A stretch of DNA of 64,000 bases, taken from positions 1,672,501 through 1,736,500 of the forward strand of contig CP072107.1 in assembly GCA_022870705.1 (NCBI GenBank). The letters run 5' to 3'. This document shows positions 54,368 through 63,717 of the stretch, piece after piece. Each line of letters begins with the position of its first letter. The stretch's first letter is position 1. The DNA comes from Oscillospiraceae bacterium CM. Its GTDB lineage: Bacteria; Bacillota; Clostridia; Oscillospirales; Oscillospiraceae. A program made the translations under genes and the position numbers. The notes below the pieces were generated by a model. The model did no database searches. It was not told where the DNA came from and saw only the letters and a program-made list of their open reading frames with translations.

Positions 54368-55441
54368 TTATAAAATTGTGCCACCACCAAGGACGGTGTC
54401 CCCGTCATAAAACACGGCGGCCTGCCCCGGCGTTACCGCACGCTGCGGCGCGTCAAACACGACACAAACGCGGTCACCCCCCAGCGGCTTGAGCATCGCC
54501 GCCGTCTCCTTTTGGCTGTAGCGTGTTTTGACCGTTGCCCGCGTCGGTTCTTTGAGCGCTGGGACGGCGATGAAATTAACGTCGCCGACCGTCATATCGG
54601 CACTGTATAAATCTCGCTCCTCCCCGATGACGAGGGTGTTTGACGCCATGTCCTTCCGAACGACGTAGCGCGGGCTGCCGAAGCCGATATTCAGCCCGCG
54701 GCGCTGGCCGATTGTGTAGTGAAGCAGCCCCCGATGCGTTCCGAGAACATTACCCGCCGTATCCATCATGGGGCCGGGGGGTGAAATAAGACCCATCACA
54801 TCCGTTAAAAAGGCGACGTAGTCGCCGTCCGGCACGAAGCAGATATCCTGGCTGTCCGGCTTGTCCGCCGTCACAAAGCCGCGCGCAAGCGCCTTTTCAC
54901 GGATCTCGCTTTTCAAAAACCCACCGAGTGGGAAGAGAACCCTTGACAGCTGCGACTGCGTCAGCATATACAAGACGTATGTCTGATCCTTTGTGACGTC
55001 CGCGGCTTTCTTGAGAAGATACCGGCCTGTGCTTTCATCCCGCTCGACGCGCGCGTAGTGCCCGGTGGCGATGGCGTCCATCCCCAGCATGACGGCGCGG
55101 TCAATCAGCCTGTCAAACTTGATAGAGCGGTTGCAGTCGATGCAAGGGTTCGGCGTTTTCCCGGCGCGGTAGCCTGCGGCGAAGCGGCCGATAACGTCGG
55201 CATAAAACGGCTCTTTGAAATTGAAAACAAAATGCTCGATGCCGAGCTTATACGCCACACGGCGCGCGTCCTCCACGTCCGTGAGAGCGCAGCAGGTGCG
55301 AGAGGGCGCTTCACCGATATCTTCATTTGAAAAGAGCTTCAGCGTCGCGCCGCAGACCGAGTAGCCCTGCTCTAATAAAAGCGCCGCCGCGACGGAGCTG
55401 TCCACCCCCCCGCTCATAGCCGCCATGACCTTTCGTGACAT
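54368..55441 (-). CDS. mnmA: tRNA-specific 2-thiouridylase
   Basis: 357 residues. PP-loop SGGVDSSVAA near the N-terminus, catalytic cysteines in NPCIDCNRSIKF and CFVPDGDY, and a C-terminal beta barrel. It makes 2-thiouridine at tRNA position 34. GAGGAG lies seven bases before the ATG at 55441. Paired with nifS. Confidence 0.97.
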   Translation of the reverse strand: MSRKVMAAMSGGVDSSVAAALLLEQGYSVCGATLKLFSNEDIGEAPSRTCCALTDVEDARRVAYKLGIEHFVFNFKEPFYADVIGRFAAGYRAGKTPNPCIDCNRSIKFDRLIDRAVMLGMDAIATGHYARVERDESTGRYLLKKAADVTKDQTYVLYMLTQSQLSRVLFPLGGFLKSEIREKALARGFVTADKPDSQDICFVPDGDYVAFLTDVMGLISPPGPMMDTAGNVLGTHRGLLHYTIGQRRGLNIGFGSPRYVVRKDMASNTLVIGEERDLYSADMTVGDVNFIAVPALKEPTRATVKTRYSQKETAAMLKPLGGDRVCVVFDAPQRAVTPGQAAVFYDGDTVLGGGTIL

Positions 55442-55582
55442 ACGAATACTCCTCAATTTGTTCCGTTTGCAACATTATAACCGATCTGCCGTTTGGAAGA
55501 CAGCCTTTTTGTATCTCCTCTGCCGATGGTGCCTTAAATCCGCTGTCTCAACATAAAATTTTTTTAGGGTTTTGAACAAGCG

Positions 55583-55608
55583 ACGGCGGCGGAAATATCC
55601 GCCGCCGT
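55583..55608 (-). terminator. Hairpin downstream of metY
   Basis: ACGGCGGCGGA (55583-55593) pairs with TCCGCCGCCGT (55598-55608). Strong stem, weak U-tract on the minus strand. Confidence 0.68.
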
Positions 55609-55636
55609 GTGCTCTGTGGTGTGCTTCGATATGAAT

Positions 55637-56926
55637 TTAGATTGCGTCAAACGCCTGTTTAAGATCGTCAAGCAGATCGTCGATATGCTCCGTGCCGACG
55701 GACAGGCGGATCGTATTCGGCCTAATGCCGGAATCAAGCAGCTCTTCTGCCGACATCTGTGAGTGTGTCGTGCTGGCCGGATGGATGACAAGCGACTTGA
55801 CGTCGGCCACATTGGCCAGCAGCGAGAAGATGTCAAGCTTGTCGATAAAGGTTTTAGCCGTCTTGTCGTCGCCTTTAATTTCAAAGGTGAAAATCGAGGC
55901 ACCGCCGTTCGGGAAGTAGCGCTCATAAAGCGCATGATACGGGTTGTCGGAAAGCGACGGATGGTTCACTTTGTCGACCTTTGAATGGTTCTTCAAAAAG
56001 TCAACCACCTTCAGCGTGTTTTCCACATGGCGCTCCACGCGCAGGGACAGCGTCTCAAGACCTTGCAGAAATAAAAACGAATTAAATGGGCTGAGCGCCG
56101 CGCCCGTATCGCGCAGGAGCGTTACGCGCGCTTTGATGATATAGGCGAGATTGCCAACAGCCTCGGTAAAGCGGACACCGTGATAACTCGGGTCTGGCTC
56201 CGTCAAATACGGGAAGCGGCCGGAACCTGCCCAGTCAAACGTGCCGCCGTCGACGATAACGCCGCCGATCGAGGTGCCGTGGCCGCCGATAAACTTTGTG
56301 GCGGAGTGGACGACGATGTCGGCCCCGTGCTCAAATGGGCGAAGAAGATACGGCGTTGCAAACGTGTTGTCAACAATCAGCGGCAGGCCGCTTTTATGCG
56401 CAACCGCAGCGACGGCCTCAATATCGATCAAACTGGCGTTTGGGTTGCCGATGCTCTCGATAAAAATTGCCTTTGTATTGGGGCGGATGGCTTTTTCAAA
56501 GCTGCCGGGGGCGTCCGGGTCGACAAACGTGACCTCAACACCAAAATCGTGCAGCGTGTGCGCAAAGAGATTGTATGTTCCGCCGTAGAGCGTTGCGGCC
56601 GATACAATATGATCCCCCGCGTGGGCAATGTTCTGAATGGCGTATGTAATAGCCGCCGCGCCGCTTGATACGGCCAGCGCCGCCGCGCCGCCCTCCAGCG
56701 CGGCAATCCGCTTTTCAAAAACATCGGACGTCGGATTCATGATACGCGTGTAGATGTTACCGCCTTCCGTCAGACCAAAGCGGTTTGAGGCCTGCTGCGA
56801 ATCGGCGAAAACGTAAGATGTCGTCTGGTAGATCGGGACGGCGCGGGCGTCCGTCGCCGGGTCCGGTGACTCCTGCCCGACGTGCAGCTGCAACGTCTCA
56901 AATCGTAATTTTTTATTTTCCGGCAT
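55637..56926 (-). CDS. metY: O-acetylhomoserine sulfhydrylase
   Basis: 429 residues, Cys/Met metabolism PLP family. N-terminal [20 protein letters not shown] and PLP-Lys in [18 protein letters not shown] are typical of the MetY group. It makes homocysteine from O-acetylhomoserine and sulfide. The ATG at 56926 is preferred; a GTG three codons earlier is possible. It lies ~100 bases after the Rrf2 gene. Confidence 0.92.
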   Translation of the reverse strand: MPENKKLRFETLQLHVGQESPDPATDARAVPIYQTTSYVFADSQQASNRFGLTEGGNIYTRIMNPTSDVFEKRIAALEGGAAALAVSSGAAAITYAIQNIAHAGDHIVSAATLYGGTYNLFAHTLHDFGVEVTFVDPDAPGSFEKAIRPNTKAIFIESIGNPNASLIDIEAVAAVAHKSGLPLIVDNTFATPYLLRPFEHGADIVVHSATKFIGGHGTSIGGVIVDGGTFDWAGSGRFPYLTEPDPSYHGVRFTEAVGNLAYIIKARVTLLRDTGAALSPFNSFLFLQGLETLSLRVERHVENTLKVVDFLKNHSKVDKVNHPSLSDNPYHALYERYFPNGGASIFTFEIKGDDKTAKTFIDKLDIFSLLANVADVKSLVIHPASTTHSQMSAEELLDSGIRPNTIRLSVGTEHIDDLLDDLKQAFDAI

Positions 56927-57024
56927 GTTGCTCACTCATTTCATTTTTCATATTTTTCTTATTTACTTAGTATGATTTGATTCAAACGTCTGCCGTCAGT
57001 CTCACAGGCTTGACTGATGACGGT

Positions 57025-57468
57025 TTAGCGCTCAGGCGTCGGTGACGGTGACGCCATTGTCTTTTGCTTCTGGACGAGATCAAAAAGCGTGATATGATCC
57101 ACCACACTGCTGACAGCCTCGTCAACCTGCTTCCAAACGTCGAGCGTTGCGCACGTCTCGCACCGGGGACATTGGTTCGGCTCATCCTCCATGCAGGCCA
57201 CCGGGACAAGGCTGCCTTCAATCAGACGCAGAATGGAGCCGACCGTGTATTCCTCGGCATTTCGCGCGAGCTTATAGCCGCCCTGCGCACCGCGAACGCT
57301 TTTAACAAACCCCGCCCGGCTCAAAACGGAAATAATCTGCTCCAGATATTTTCCGGAAATATCCTGCCGCTCGGCAATGCTTTTGATGGTGACATACTGA
57401 TCCGGCTCACTCATGGCAAGCTCCAGCATCATGCGGATGGCATACCTGCCGCGCGTTGATATCTTCAT
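57025..57468 (-). CDS. Rrf2-family regulator, IscR-like (four cysteines)
   Basis: 147 residues. Winged helix (STRGRYAIRMMLELAMSE and QDISGKYLEQIISVLSRAGFV). The effector region holds cysteines in ACMEDEPNQCPRCETC, suggesting a Fe-S cluster as in IscR. It probably senses Fe-S or sulfur status and controls metY or nifS. It is separate from the cysteine-less Rrf2 at 59481. Confidence 0.88.
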   Translation of the reverse strand: MKISTRGRYAIRMMLELAMSEPDQYVTIKSIAERQDISGKYLEQIISVLSRAGFVKSVRGAQGGYKLARNAEEYTVGSILRLIEGSLVPVACMEDEPNQCPRCETCATLDVWKQVDEAVSSVVDHITLFDLVQKQKTMASPSPTPER

Positions 57469-57543
57469 ACGACATCATCCTTTCCAATATCCGTATTTTA
57501 CAATATGAATAATAGGAATTCAAGACGTTTTACAGAAGAGACG

Positions 57544-58302
57544 CTAATGAACGCCCAGCAAGTCTCTCACAACCTCGGATGCAAGAATCAGCCCCGCGAC
57601 TGACGGGACAAAGGAGACGCTGCCCGGAACCTGGCGGCGGATGGTACATTTGCGTTTTGTCCCCGGCGGACAGATACAGCTTGTTCTGCAGCTCTGTTTT
57701 GCTTCTTCGACAGGCTTGAGCGCCTCTTCGCGGGAATAGACGACTTTCAGCGCCCTGATGTCGCGTGCTTTCAGTTCCCGCCGCATCACGCGGGCCAGCG
57801 GGCAGACAGAGGTTTCAAAAATATCGGCAACTTCGAGGCGCGTCGGGTCCAGCTTGTTCCCGGCACCCATGCAGCTGACGAGCGGCGTCCCGGCAAATAT
57901 CGCTTCTTCGATCAAAATAAGCTTTGACGAAACGGTGTCAATCGCGTCAATAATATAGTCATAATCACTCAATTCAAAATCAGCGGCCGTCTCCGCGCCG
58001 TAAAAACACTCTCGAACAATGACGCGGCACTTCGGGTTAATGTCAAGTATGCGCTCTTTCATCACGTCAACCTTTTTTCGCCCGATTGTGCCGTGCGTTG
58101 CGATAAGCTGACGATTGATATTTGTCAGGCAAACCATATCGTCATCGACAAGTGTCAGTCTGCCGACACCGCTCCGAGCCAGTGCCTCCGCAGCATATCC
58201 CCCAACGCCGCCGATACCGAACACAGCGACAGAGGCGTCTTCTAAACAGGCCATGGCTGCCCTGCCCAACAGAAGCTGCGTTCTTGAAAACTCCTGATGC
58301 AT
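57544..58302 (-). CDS. tcdA: TcdA-like E1/ThiF-family tRNA t6A dehydratase
   Basis: 252 residues. Adenylation motif FGIGGVGGYAAEALARSG and LVDDDMVCLTNINRQ are typical of E1-like enzymes; CRTSCICPPGTKRKC may bind metal. The length and lack of a rhodanese domain match TcdA/CsdL, which cyclises t6A in tRNA. A ThiF/MoeB-type role cannot be excluded. Confidence 0.85.
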   Translation of the reverse strand: MHQEFSRTQLLLGRAAMACLEDASVAVFGIGGVGGYAAEALARSGVGRLTLVDDDMVCLTNINRQLIATHGTIGRKKVDVMKERILDINPKCRVIVRECFYGAETAADFELSDYDYIIDAIDTVSSKLILIEEAIFAGTPLVSCMGAGNKLDPTRLEVADIFETSVCPLARVMRRELKARDIRALKVVYSREEALKPVEEAKQSCRTSCICPPGTKRKCTIRRQVPGSVSFVPSVAGLILASEVVRDLLGVH

Positions 58303-58354
58303 GATAATCCCCCGGTCATGTCCTTATCGTTCGTAGAAAAGATTCATATCAACC

Positions 58355-59287
58355 TTATTCAGCAAACACGGGCGTCGAGAGATAACGCTCGCCGGTGTCC
58401 GGCAGAATAACAACAATTGTCTTGCCTGCGTTTTCAGGGCGTTTTGCCAATTCGGCCGCTGCCCAGAGGGCGGCACCAGACGAGATGCCGACAAGCAGCC
58501 CCTCTGTTTTTGGCAGTTCGCGTGCTGTTGCAAAAGCGTCTTCATTCTTGACGCGGATAATTTCATCGTATATGCCGGTGTTGAGCACCTGTGGTACAAA
58601 GCCGGCACCGATGCCCTGAATTTTATGCGGACCGGCGCGCCCTTCGGATAAAACCGGCGAATCCTCCGGCTCGACGGCAACGATTTTAATGGCGGGGTTC
58701 TGCGATTTGAGGAACTCGCCCGTACCGGTAACCGTCCCGCCTGTGCCGACACCGGCAACGAAAATGTCGACCTTACCGTCTGTATCTGCCCAGATTTCCG
58801 GGCCTGTCGTCTCCCTGTGGACAGTTGGGTTTGCCGGATTTGTAAACTGGCCGGGGATAAAAGCGTTCGGAATTTCGGCCGCCAGTTCATCAGCCCTAGC
58901 GATGGCACCCTTCATGCCCTTGGCGCCTTCCGTTAAAACAAGCTCCGCGCCGTAAGCCTTTAAGAGGTTGCGCCGCTCGACACTCATCGTCTCCGGCATT
59001 GTCAGGATGACACGATACCCGCGCGAGGCCGCGACAGAGGCCAGCCCGATGCCTGTATTGCCGCTCGTCGGCTCGATGATGACAGATTCCGGCGTCAGCA
59101 GTCCTTTTTGTTCGGCATCGTCAAGCATTGCTTTGGCAATTCGGTCCTTGACGCTCCCGGCTGGGTTAAAGTATTCCAGCTTTGCCACGACCGACGCGGC
59201 CAAGCCGTGCTTTTTACCGTAGTTTGACAGCTCCAGAAGCGGTGTTCTGCCAATGAGCGCCGACAGGCTTTTAAAGATTTTTGACAT
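58355..59287 (-). CDS. cysK: Cysteine synthase (O-acetylserine sulfhydrylase)
   Basis: 310 residues. PLP-Lys in [14 protein letters not shown], phosphate loop TSGNTGIG, and [15 protein letters not shown]. It makes cysteine from O-acetylserine and sulfide. The ATG at 59287 is preferred since GGAGGTC lies eight bases upstream, inside the 59302 start. Divergent from the Rrf2 gene at 59481. Confidence 0.96.
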   Translation of the reverse strand: MSKIFKSLSALIGRTPLLELSNYGKKHGLAASVVAKLEYFNPAGSVKDRIAKAMLDDAEQKGLLTPESVIIEPTSGNTGIGLASVAASRGYRVILTMPETMSVERRNLLKAYGAELVLTEGAKGMKGAIARADELAAEIPNAFIPGQFTNPANPTVHRETTGPEIWADTDGKVDIFVAGVGTGGTVTGTGEFLKSQNPAIKIVAVEPEDSPVLSEGRAGPHKIQGIGAGFVPQVLNTGIYDEIIRVKNEDAFATARELPKTEGLLVGISSGAALWAAAELAKRPENAGKTIVVILPDTGERYLSTPVFAE

Positions 59288-59340
59288 GTCGTTGACCTCC
59301 ATAAATTTATAATATAATTCATATATGTTTGATATGCTTT

Positions 59341-59369
59341 ATAATATGCTTCCAAATTTTATTTGTCAA
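59341..59369 (-). promoter_or_regulatory. Promoter of cysK
   Basis: On the minus strand: TTGACA (59364-59369), a 17-base spacer, TATTAT (59341-59346). The 54-base leader contains CATATAT and AT-rich dyads that could be Rrf2 operators. Confidence 0.75.
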
Positions 59370-59416
59370 GACCTTTTTTAAAAATATTTATACTAATTTT
59401 ATATGATTAATATGTC

Positions 59417-59446
59417 TTGACAGGGGCGGTCATTTATAATTATAAT
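59417..59446 (+). promoter_or_regulatory. Promoter of the Rrf2 (CymR-like) gene
   Basis: TTGACA (59417-59422), an 18-base spacer, TATAAT (59441-59446). CATATAT also occurs just downstream (59448-59454). Confidence 0.72.
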
Positions 59447-59480
59447 ACATATATCTAAAGTATGAATTGGTGGTGAGGCG

Positions 59481-59927
59481 ATGAAACTGTCGGCAAAAGG
59501 CCGGTATGCACTGGCGTCACTCGTCAGTCTGGCGCAGAAATACGCTTCCGGCACGTTCACAACGGTATTATATATCTCCGAAAAACTGGACATCTCAAAA
59601 ATTTATTTGGAGCAAGTTTTCTCTCTGCTCAAGCGCGGCGGCCTTGTTGTTTCCGCTAAAGGTGCGCAGGGCGGCTATCAGCTGTCACGCGAGCCGCGGC
59701 AGATCACGCTTTTCGAGGTTTTATCCGCCGTGGAGCTGCCGCTTTTTGAAAAGAACGACGCGACAGTTGCCGATACGGCCCCGGAAATCGAAAACGCCGT
59801 CCGAGGACTCGTCTACACGCGGATTGACAGTGCCCTTGAAAACGCCCTCAAAAGCGTGACGCTTGAGGACCTTGCCGCTGAATCGGAAAGGCTGAAAAAT
59901 GACAACACCAACATGTTTTATATCTGA
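59481..59927 (+). CDS. Rrf2-family regulator, CymR-like (no cysteines)
   Basis: 148 residues with the Rrf2 winged helix (LSAKGRYALASLVSLAQKY; DISKIYLEQVFSLLKRGGLV). It has no cysteine, so no Fe-S cluster. This matches CymR, which works with CysK as a sensor of O-acetylserine. cysK lies divergently, and two sulfur genes follow on the same strand, which supports control of cysteine metabolism. Confidence 0.86.
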   Translation: MKLSAKGRYALASLVSLAQKYASGTFTTVLYISEKLDISKIYLEQVFSLLKRGGLVVSAKGAQGGYQLSREPRQITLFEVLSAVELPLFEKNDATVADTAPEIENAVRGLVYTRIDSALENALKSVTLEDLAAESERLKNDNTNMFYI

Positions 59928-59970
59928 CGGAACAGGCGTCACGAAACTTTTATGAGCGGATGGTGACTTG

Positions 59971-61125
59971 ATGGATTTTGAAACAATGTGCGTTCACGGC
60001 AGTTTGTCGCTTGCCGACCCGACTGGCGCCGTAAGCGTCCCGATTTATCAGACGGCGACATTTGCCCACCCCGGCGTCGGGCAGAGCACGGGTTATGATT
60101 ATTCCCGCGTGCAGAATCCGACGCGGGCGGCTCTTGAAAAAACCGTTGCCGCGCTGGAGGGCGGTTGCGAGGCGCTGGCATTCTCCTCAGGTATGGCGGC
60201 CATAACCGTCATGCTGGCGCTCTTTGCCCCGGGCGATCATATCGTCGCCTCCGACGATCTCTACGGCGGCACGGTTCGGCTCTTTAACACTGTCGCATCA
60301 AATTTTGGGGTCATTTTTGAGTATGTTGACACTTCCATTCCGTCATCCCTTGAAAAGAGCCTTCGTCCGGAGACGAAGGCCATCTATCTTGAGACACCGA
60401 CAAACCCTAAAATGCTTGTGACGGATATTGCCGCCGCCGCGCGGCTGGCACGGGTACATGACCTGATGCTGATAGTCGACAACACCTTTTTGACGCCTGC
60501 TTTTCAAAAACCGATTGCCCTTGGGGCCGATCTTGTCGTTCACAGCGGGACAAAATATCTCGCCGGGCACAACGATACGCTGGCAGGCTTCCTTGTGACA
60601 AACAATGCAATGATCGCCGAGCGCCTGCGCCTGCTATATAAAACAATCGGTGCCTGCCTGTCCCCTTTTGACAGCTGGCTTGTGCTCCGCGGCATCAAGA
60701 CGCTGTCCGTCCGCCTACATCAGCAGCAGAAGACGGCACTCGAACTCGCCGACTGGCTCGGGAGCCACCCGAAGGTGCGCGCTGTTCATTATCCCGGCCT
60801 GCCGTCGCATCCCGGTTATGCGGTATCCCGCCGGCAGTCAACCGGCTTCGGGGCAATGATCTCGTTCGAGACAACGGATGAGGAGACGGCGCGGCGCACC
60901 CTTGAGCGCGTGCGGCTTATCCAATATGCCGAGAGCCTTGGCGGCGTAGAATCACTCATCACGTACCCCACGCTTCAGACACATGCAGACCTGCCCGAAC
61001 AGCAGCGCGCATCGAAAGGGATCGACGGGCACCTCCTTCGATTGTCTGTGGGGCTTGAAACGGCTGACGACCTGATTGCGGATTTGGAATATGCCTTGGG
61101 AGGACATCGTGAATTTGGATTTTGA
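59971..61125 (+). CDS. Cystathionine gamma-synthase/lyase family enzyme
   Basis: 384 residues of the same PLP family as metY. PLP-Lys in VVHSGTKYLAGHND and Tyr in YDYSRVQNPTR. MetB, MetC and MccB cannot be separated by eye. It follows the Rrf2 gene by ~45 bases and overlaps the MalY gene by 17, so the pair probably makes or cleaves cystathionine. The ATG at 59971 is preferred over a TTG just before. Confidence 0.87.
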   Translation: MDFETMCVHGSLSLADPTGAVSVPIYQTATFAHPGVGQSTGYDYSRVQNPTRAALEKTVAALEGGCEALAFSSGMAAITVMLALFAPGDHIVASDDLYGGTVRLFNTVASNFGVIFEYVDTSIPSSLEKSLRPETKAIYLETPTNPKMLVTDIAAAARLARVHDLMLIVDNTFLTPAFQKPIALGADLVVHSGTKYLAGHNDTLAGFLVTNNAMIAERLRLLYKTIGACLSPFDSWLVLRGIKTLSVRLHQQQKTALELADWLGSHPKVRAVHYPGLPSHPGYAVSRRQSTGFGAMISFETTDEETARRTLERVRLIQYAESLGGVESLITYPTLQTHADLPEQQRASKGIDGHLLRLSVGLETADDLIADLEYALGGHREFGF

Positions 61126-62287
61126 CGCGGTCATCGACCGAAAAAACACCGACTCAATTAAGCATGACTTTGCCGTGCGGCGCGGCCTGCCGGAGGACGT
61201 TCTGCCGCTTTGGGTCGCCGATATGGATTTCCGGTCACCACCGGGCGTCATCGATGCGCTGATCAGCAAGAGCCGCCACGGTATTTTTGGCTACAGTGAC
61301 AGCAGCCGAGACTACTTCGATGTTCTGCACGACTGGTTTTCCGATCGGTTTGGCTGGGATGTTCATGAATCGTGGCTGATTAAAACGCCCGGCATCGTCT
61401 ACGCGATTGCGCAGGCCATCCGGGCTTTGACGCGTGAAAACGACGCCGTACTCATCCAGGAGCCCGTCTATTACCCATTCCGAAATGTGATAGAGCGCAA
61501 CAAGCGGCGCGTTGTTGTCAACGAACTGGCCTATTATAACGGCGTGTATACGATCGATTTTGAGGACTTCGAGCGAAAAATCGTTTCTGAAAACGTTCGT
61601 CTCTTTATCCTTTGCAGCCCGCACAACCCGGTCGGCCGCGTTTGGACGGCAGCGGAGCTCTGCCGCCTCGGCGAGCTATGCCACCAGCACGGTGTCATCG
61701 TTATTTCTGATGAAATCCATGCCGATTTTGTATATACAGGCCACCGTCATTCTGTTTTCGCCGCTTTAAAACCGGAATTCGCGGACTTTACCGTTACCTG
61801 CACGGCACCGACGAAAACGTTTAATTTGGCGGGGCTTCAGATTTCAAATATATTTGTTTCCAATAAAGCCATTAAAGCTGCTATTGCAAACGAAATTGAC
61901 AAAAGCGGGTACAGCCAGGTCAACGTGATGGGCCTTGTTGCCTGCCGCGCCGCATACAAAGACGGCGCGCCTTGGCTCTCCGACCTTCTGGGCTATCTCA
62001 CCGGTAATCTTGATTATTTGCGGCATTTTCTGCATCAGAAGTTGCCGCAGCTTCGCCTTGTGGAACCGGAGGGGACGTATCTCTGCTGGCTGGACTGCCG
62101 GGCGCTCGGCCTTGATGACACGGCGCTGGAAAAACTCATTGTCCATCAAGCGAAATTATGGCTTGACGGCGGAACCATGTTTGGCCGGGGCGGCAGCGGC
62201 TTTCAGCGTATTAATATCGCCTGTCCGCGCGCTGTGCTCCAGCAGGCACTTGAGCAGCTCCGGGCGGCCGTTATAAGCCTTGTGTGA
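61109..62287 (+). CDS. MalY/PatB-type C-S lyase
   Basis: 392 residues, class I PLP aminotransferase fold. PLP-Lys in APTKTFNLAG; DEIHADF and CSPHNPVGRVW are typical of MalY/PatB. Members cleave cystathionine or other S-alkyl cysteines. The GTG at 61109 has GGGAGG five bases upstream and is better supported than starts at 61076-61091. Confidence 0.87.
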   Translation: MNLDFDAVIDRKNTDSIKHDFAVRRGLPEDVLPLWVADMDFRSPPGVIDALISKSRHGIFGYSDSSRDYFDVLHDWFSDRFGWDVHESWLIKTPGIVYAIAQAIRALTRENDAVLIQEPVYYPFRNVIERNKRRVVVNELAYYNGVYTIDFEDFERKIVSENVRLFILCSPHNPVGRVWTAAELCRLGELCHQHGVIVISDEIHADFVYTGHRHSVFAALKPEFADFTVTCTAPTKTFNLAGLQISNIFVSNKAIKAAIANEIDKSGYSQVNVMGLVACRAAYKDGAPWLSDLLGYLTGNLDYLRHFLHQKLPQLRLVEPEGTYLCWLDCRALGLDDTALEKLIVHQAKLWLDGGTMFGRGGSGFQRINIACPRAVLQQALEQLRAAVISLV

Positions 62288-62313
62288 GTGCCCCAAGCAT
62301 AAATGGGTATAAA

Positions 62314-62344
62314 AAAAGATTCTTCGGTTATCGAAGAATCTTTT
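62314..62344. terminator. Bidirectional terminator between malY and csrA
   Basis: AAAAGATTCTTCG (62314-62326) pairs with CGAAGAATCTTTT (62332-62344), loop GTTAT. Confidence 0.9.
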
Positions 62345-62347
62345 CAT

Positions 62348-62581
62348 TTACGGCGCTTTATCAGGATTTTTCTTTTTCTGATTAATGGGGCGGTATTCGG
62401 AATGCGCCGCCATCATGTTCTCCTGCCCGATCTCTTTTAGCAGCTCTTCCCGGATGACGCGGATGTGCTTGGGCGCGTCAATACCGAGGCGGATTTTATC
62501 ACCGTCAATACTGATGACGGTCACAACGATGTCATTGCCAATGAGAATGCCCTCATTTTGTTTTCGTGTCAGTACTAGCAT
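62348..62581 (-). CDS. csrA: Carbon storage regulator CsrA
   Basis: 77 residues. LVLTRKQNEGILIGNDI and RLGIDAPKHIRVIREEL (R44-type RNA-binding residues) are classical. It binds mRNA GGA sites, e.g. of flagellin, and is antagonised by FliW. Its start overlaps the fliW stop by seven bases. Confidence 0.97.
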   Translation of the reverse strand: MLVLTRKQNEGILIGNDIVVTVISIDGDKIRLGIDAPKHIRVIREELLKEIGQENMMAAHSEYRPINQKKKNPDKAP

Positions 62582-63036
62582 AGCTCCATACCATCCTTGC
62601 CGGATTTGGCGAGCAGATCCGAAACGGGCACGCGCACCCTATACTTCCTGTCGTCTAAAACAATCTGGCAGCCGCGGCTGTTGCGGACGTTAACAATGAT
62701 CGGCGCGGAGAGGTTGATGGTCATGGCGTTGGCGTTTTTGGGGATGACGAGAATGCTTAAAACGTAGACATCTTTAATATCCTCAATGGCCAGCACCTCA
62801 ACGTCATCCTGCGAGATATCAAAGGAATAATCCGGGCAGATGAGAAACGGGTCCATCACCGGCAGGGAAATCTCTTTATGGTCAAGCGACTGCAGCCAGC
62901 TCACGGGGCGCGAGTCCTCATTTGACAAAAGGGCAAAACGCCGGTCCTCGTCAAGACCGGGCAGGCCTTTATCAAAATGGAGGATTTTGTTGTCGTCTAT
63001 TTCAACATCTCCAAAATGCGCTGTCGGTATAATCAT
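62575..63036 (-). CDS. fliW: Flagellar assembly factor FliW
   Basis: 153 residues. FDKGLPGLDEDRRFALL and NLSAPIIVNVRNSRGCQIVLD are FliW landmarks. It binds CsrA and flagellin, coupling flagellin synthesis to export. It overlaps csrA and follows DUF6470, the usual order. Confidence 0.96.
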   Translation of the reverse strand: MIIPTAHFGDVEIDDNKILHFDKGLPGLDEDRRFALLSNEDSRPVSWLQSLDHKEISLPVMDPFLICPDYSFDISQDDVEVLAIEDIKDVYVLSILVIPKNANAMTINLSAPIIVNVRNSRGCQIVLDDRKYRVRVPVSDLLAKSGKDGMELC

Positions 63037-63091
63037 TTATTTCACCAAACCTATCTGTGATGGTGCAGCCGCCGTGTTCTGCGCGTCTTCT

Positions 63092-63682
63092 TTACGCCTC
63101 TTCGTCGATGGCTTGGCCCATTTCCGGCGGAAAAGACTGTTCAATCACCTTAAATTCCAAATGCGGCTCTGTAGCGAGATAGACGTTAACGGACGCCTTC
63201 GGTTCAACCGTGATGACAGGTGCTTGATAATCATCCCAACTGATCGTCACGTCCTGGAATCTCCAGTTAATGCTGAGAGAGCCGGGTTGGCCCTTCAGAA
63301 CAGGCCGCGGCACCGATTGGCGCATGGCCGACTGACCGATTTTACCGGCGGTGTTTCTGGAGATATGGATAATGGGATTGGTTTTGCGCAGCGGTGCAGC
63401 GGCTTGGCTGCCTGCCGGCAATTGAGAAATCTCCGACGGATGGACAGAAACAACGCTTTGCTGGATCGGCGTCATAACGCGCACCGGTTCCGCCGATCCA
63501 GAAGACATCTCTGAAGCGACCGTAAGGCTGGGGTTTTCACGCTTCACCGTCATGTGGGCGGTTGCCTGCGAGACGCTTTTTATTCGCCGCACCGGTGAAT
63601 CAATTGAAAGCCGCGCCATTTTTGTTTCGACGCTGATACGCGCCATTTGCATGTCTTCAAGCTGAAGTCTTCGTACTTTCAT
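63092..63682 (-). CDS. DUF6470 protein (YviE-like)
   Basis: 196 residues. Hydrophobic/basic N-terminus (LQLEDMQMARISVETKMARL) and a C-terminal SINWRFQDVTISWDDYQ. DUF6470/YviE genes sit between flgL and fliW in Firmicutes. The function is unknown, probably flagellar. Confidence 0.8.
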   Translation of the reverse strand: MKVRRLQLEDMQMARISVETKMARLSIDSPVRRIKSVSQATAHMTVKRENPSLTVASEMSSGSAEPVRVMTPIQQSVVSVHPSEISQLPAGSQAAAPLRKTNPIIHISRNTAGKIGQSAMRQSVPRPVLKGQPGSLSINWRFQDVTISWDDYQAPVITVEPKASVNVYLATEPHLEFKVIEQSFPPEMGQAIDEEA

Positions 63683-63717
63683 ACAAATCCTCCTGACGAG
63701 CGTTGCGCTTTTATCTT

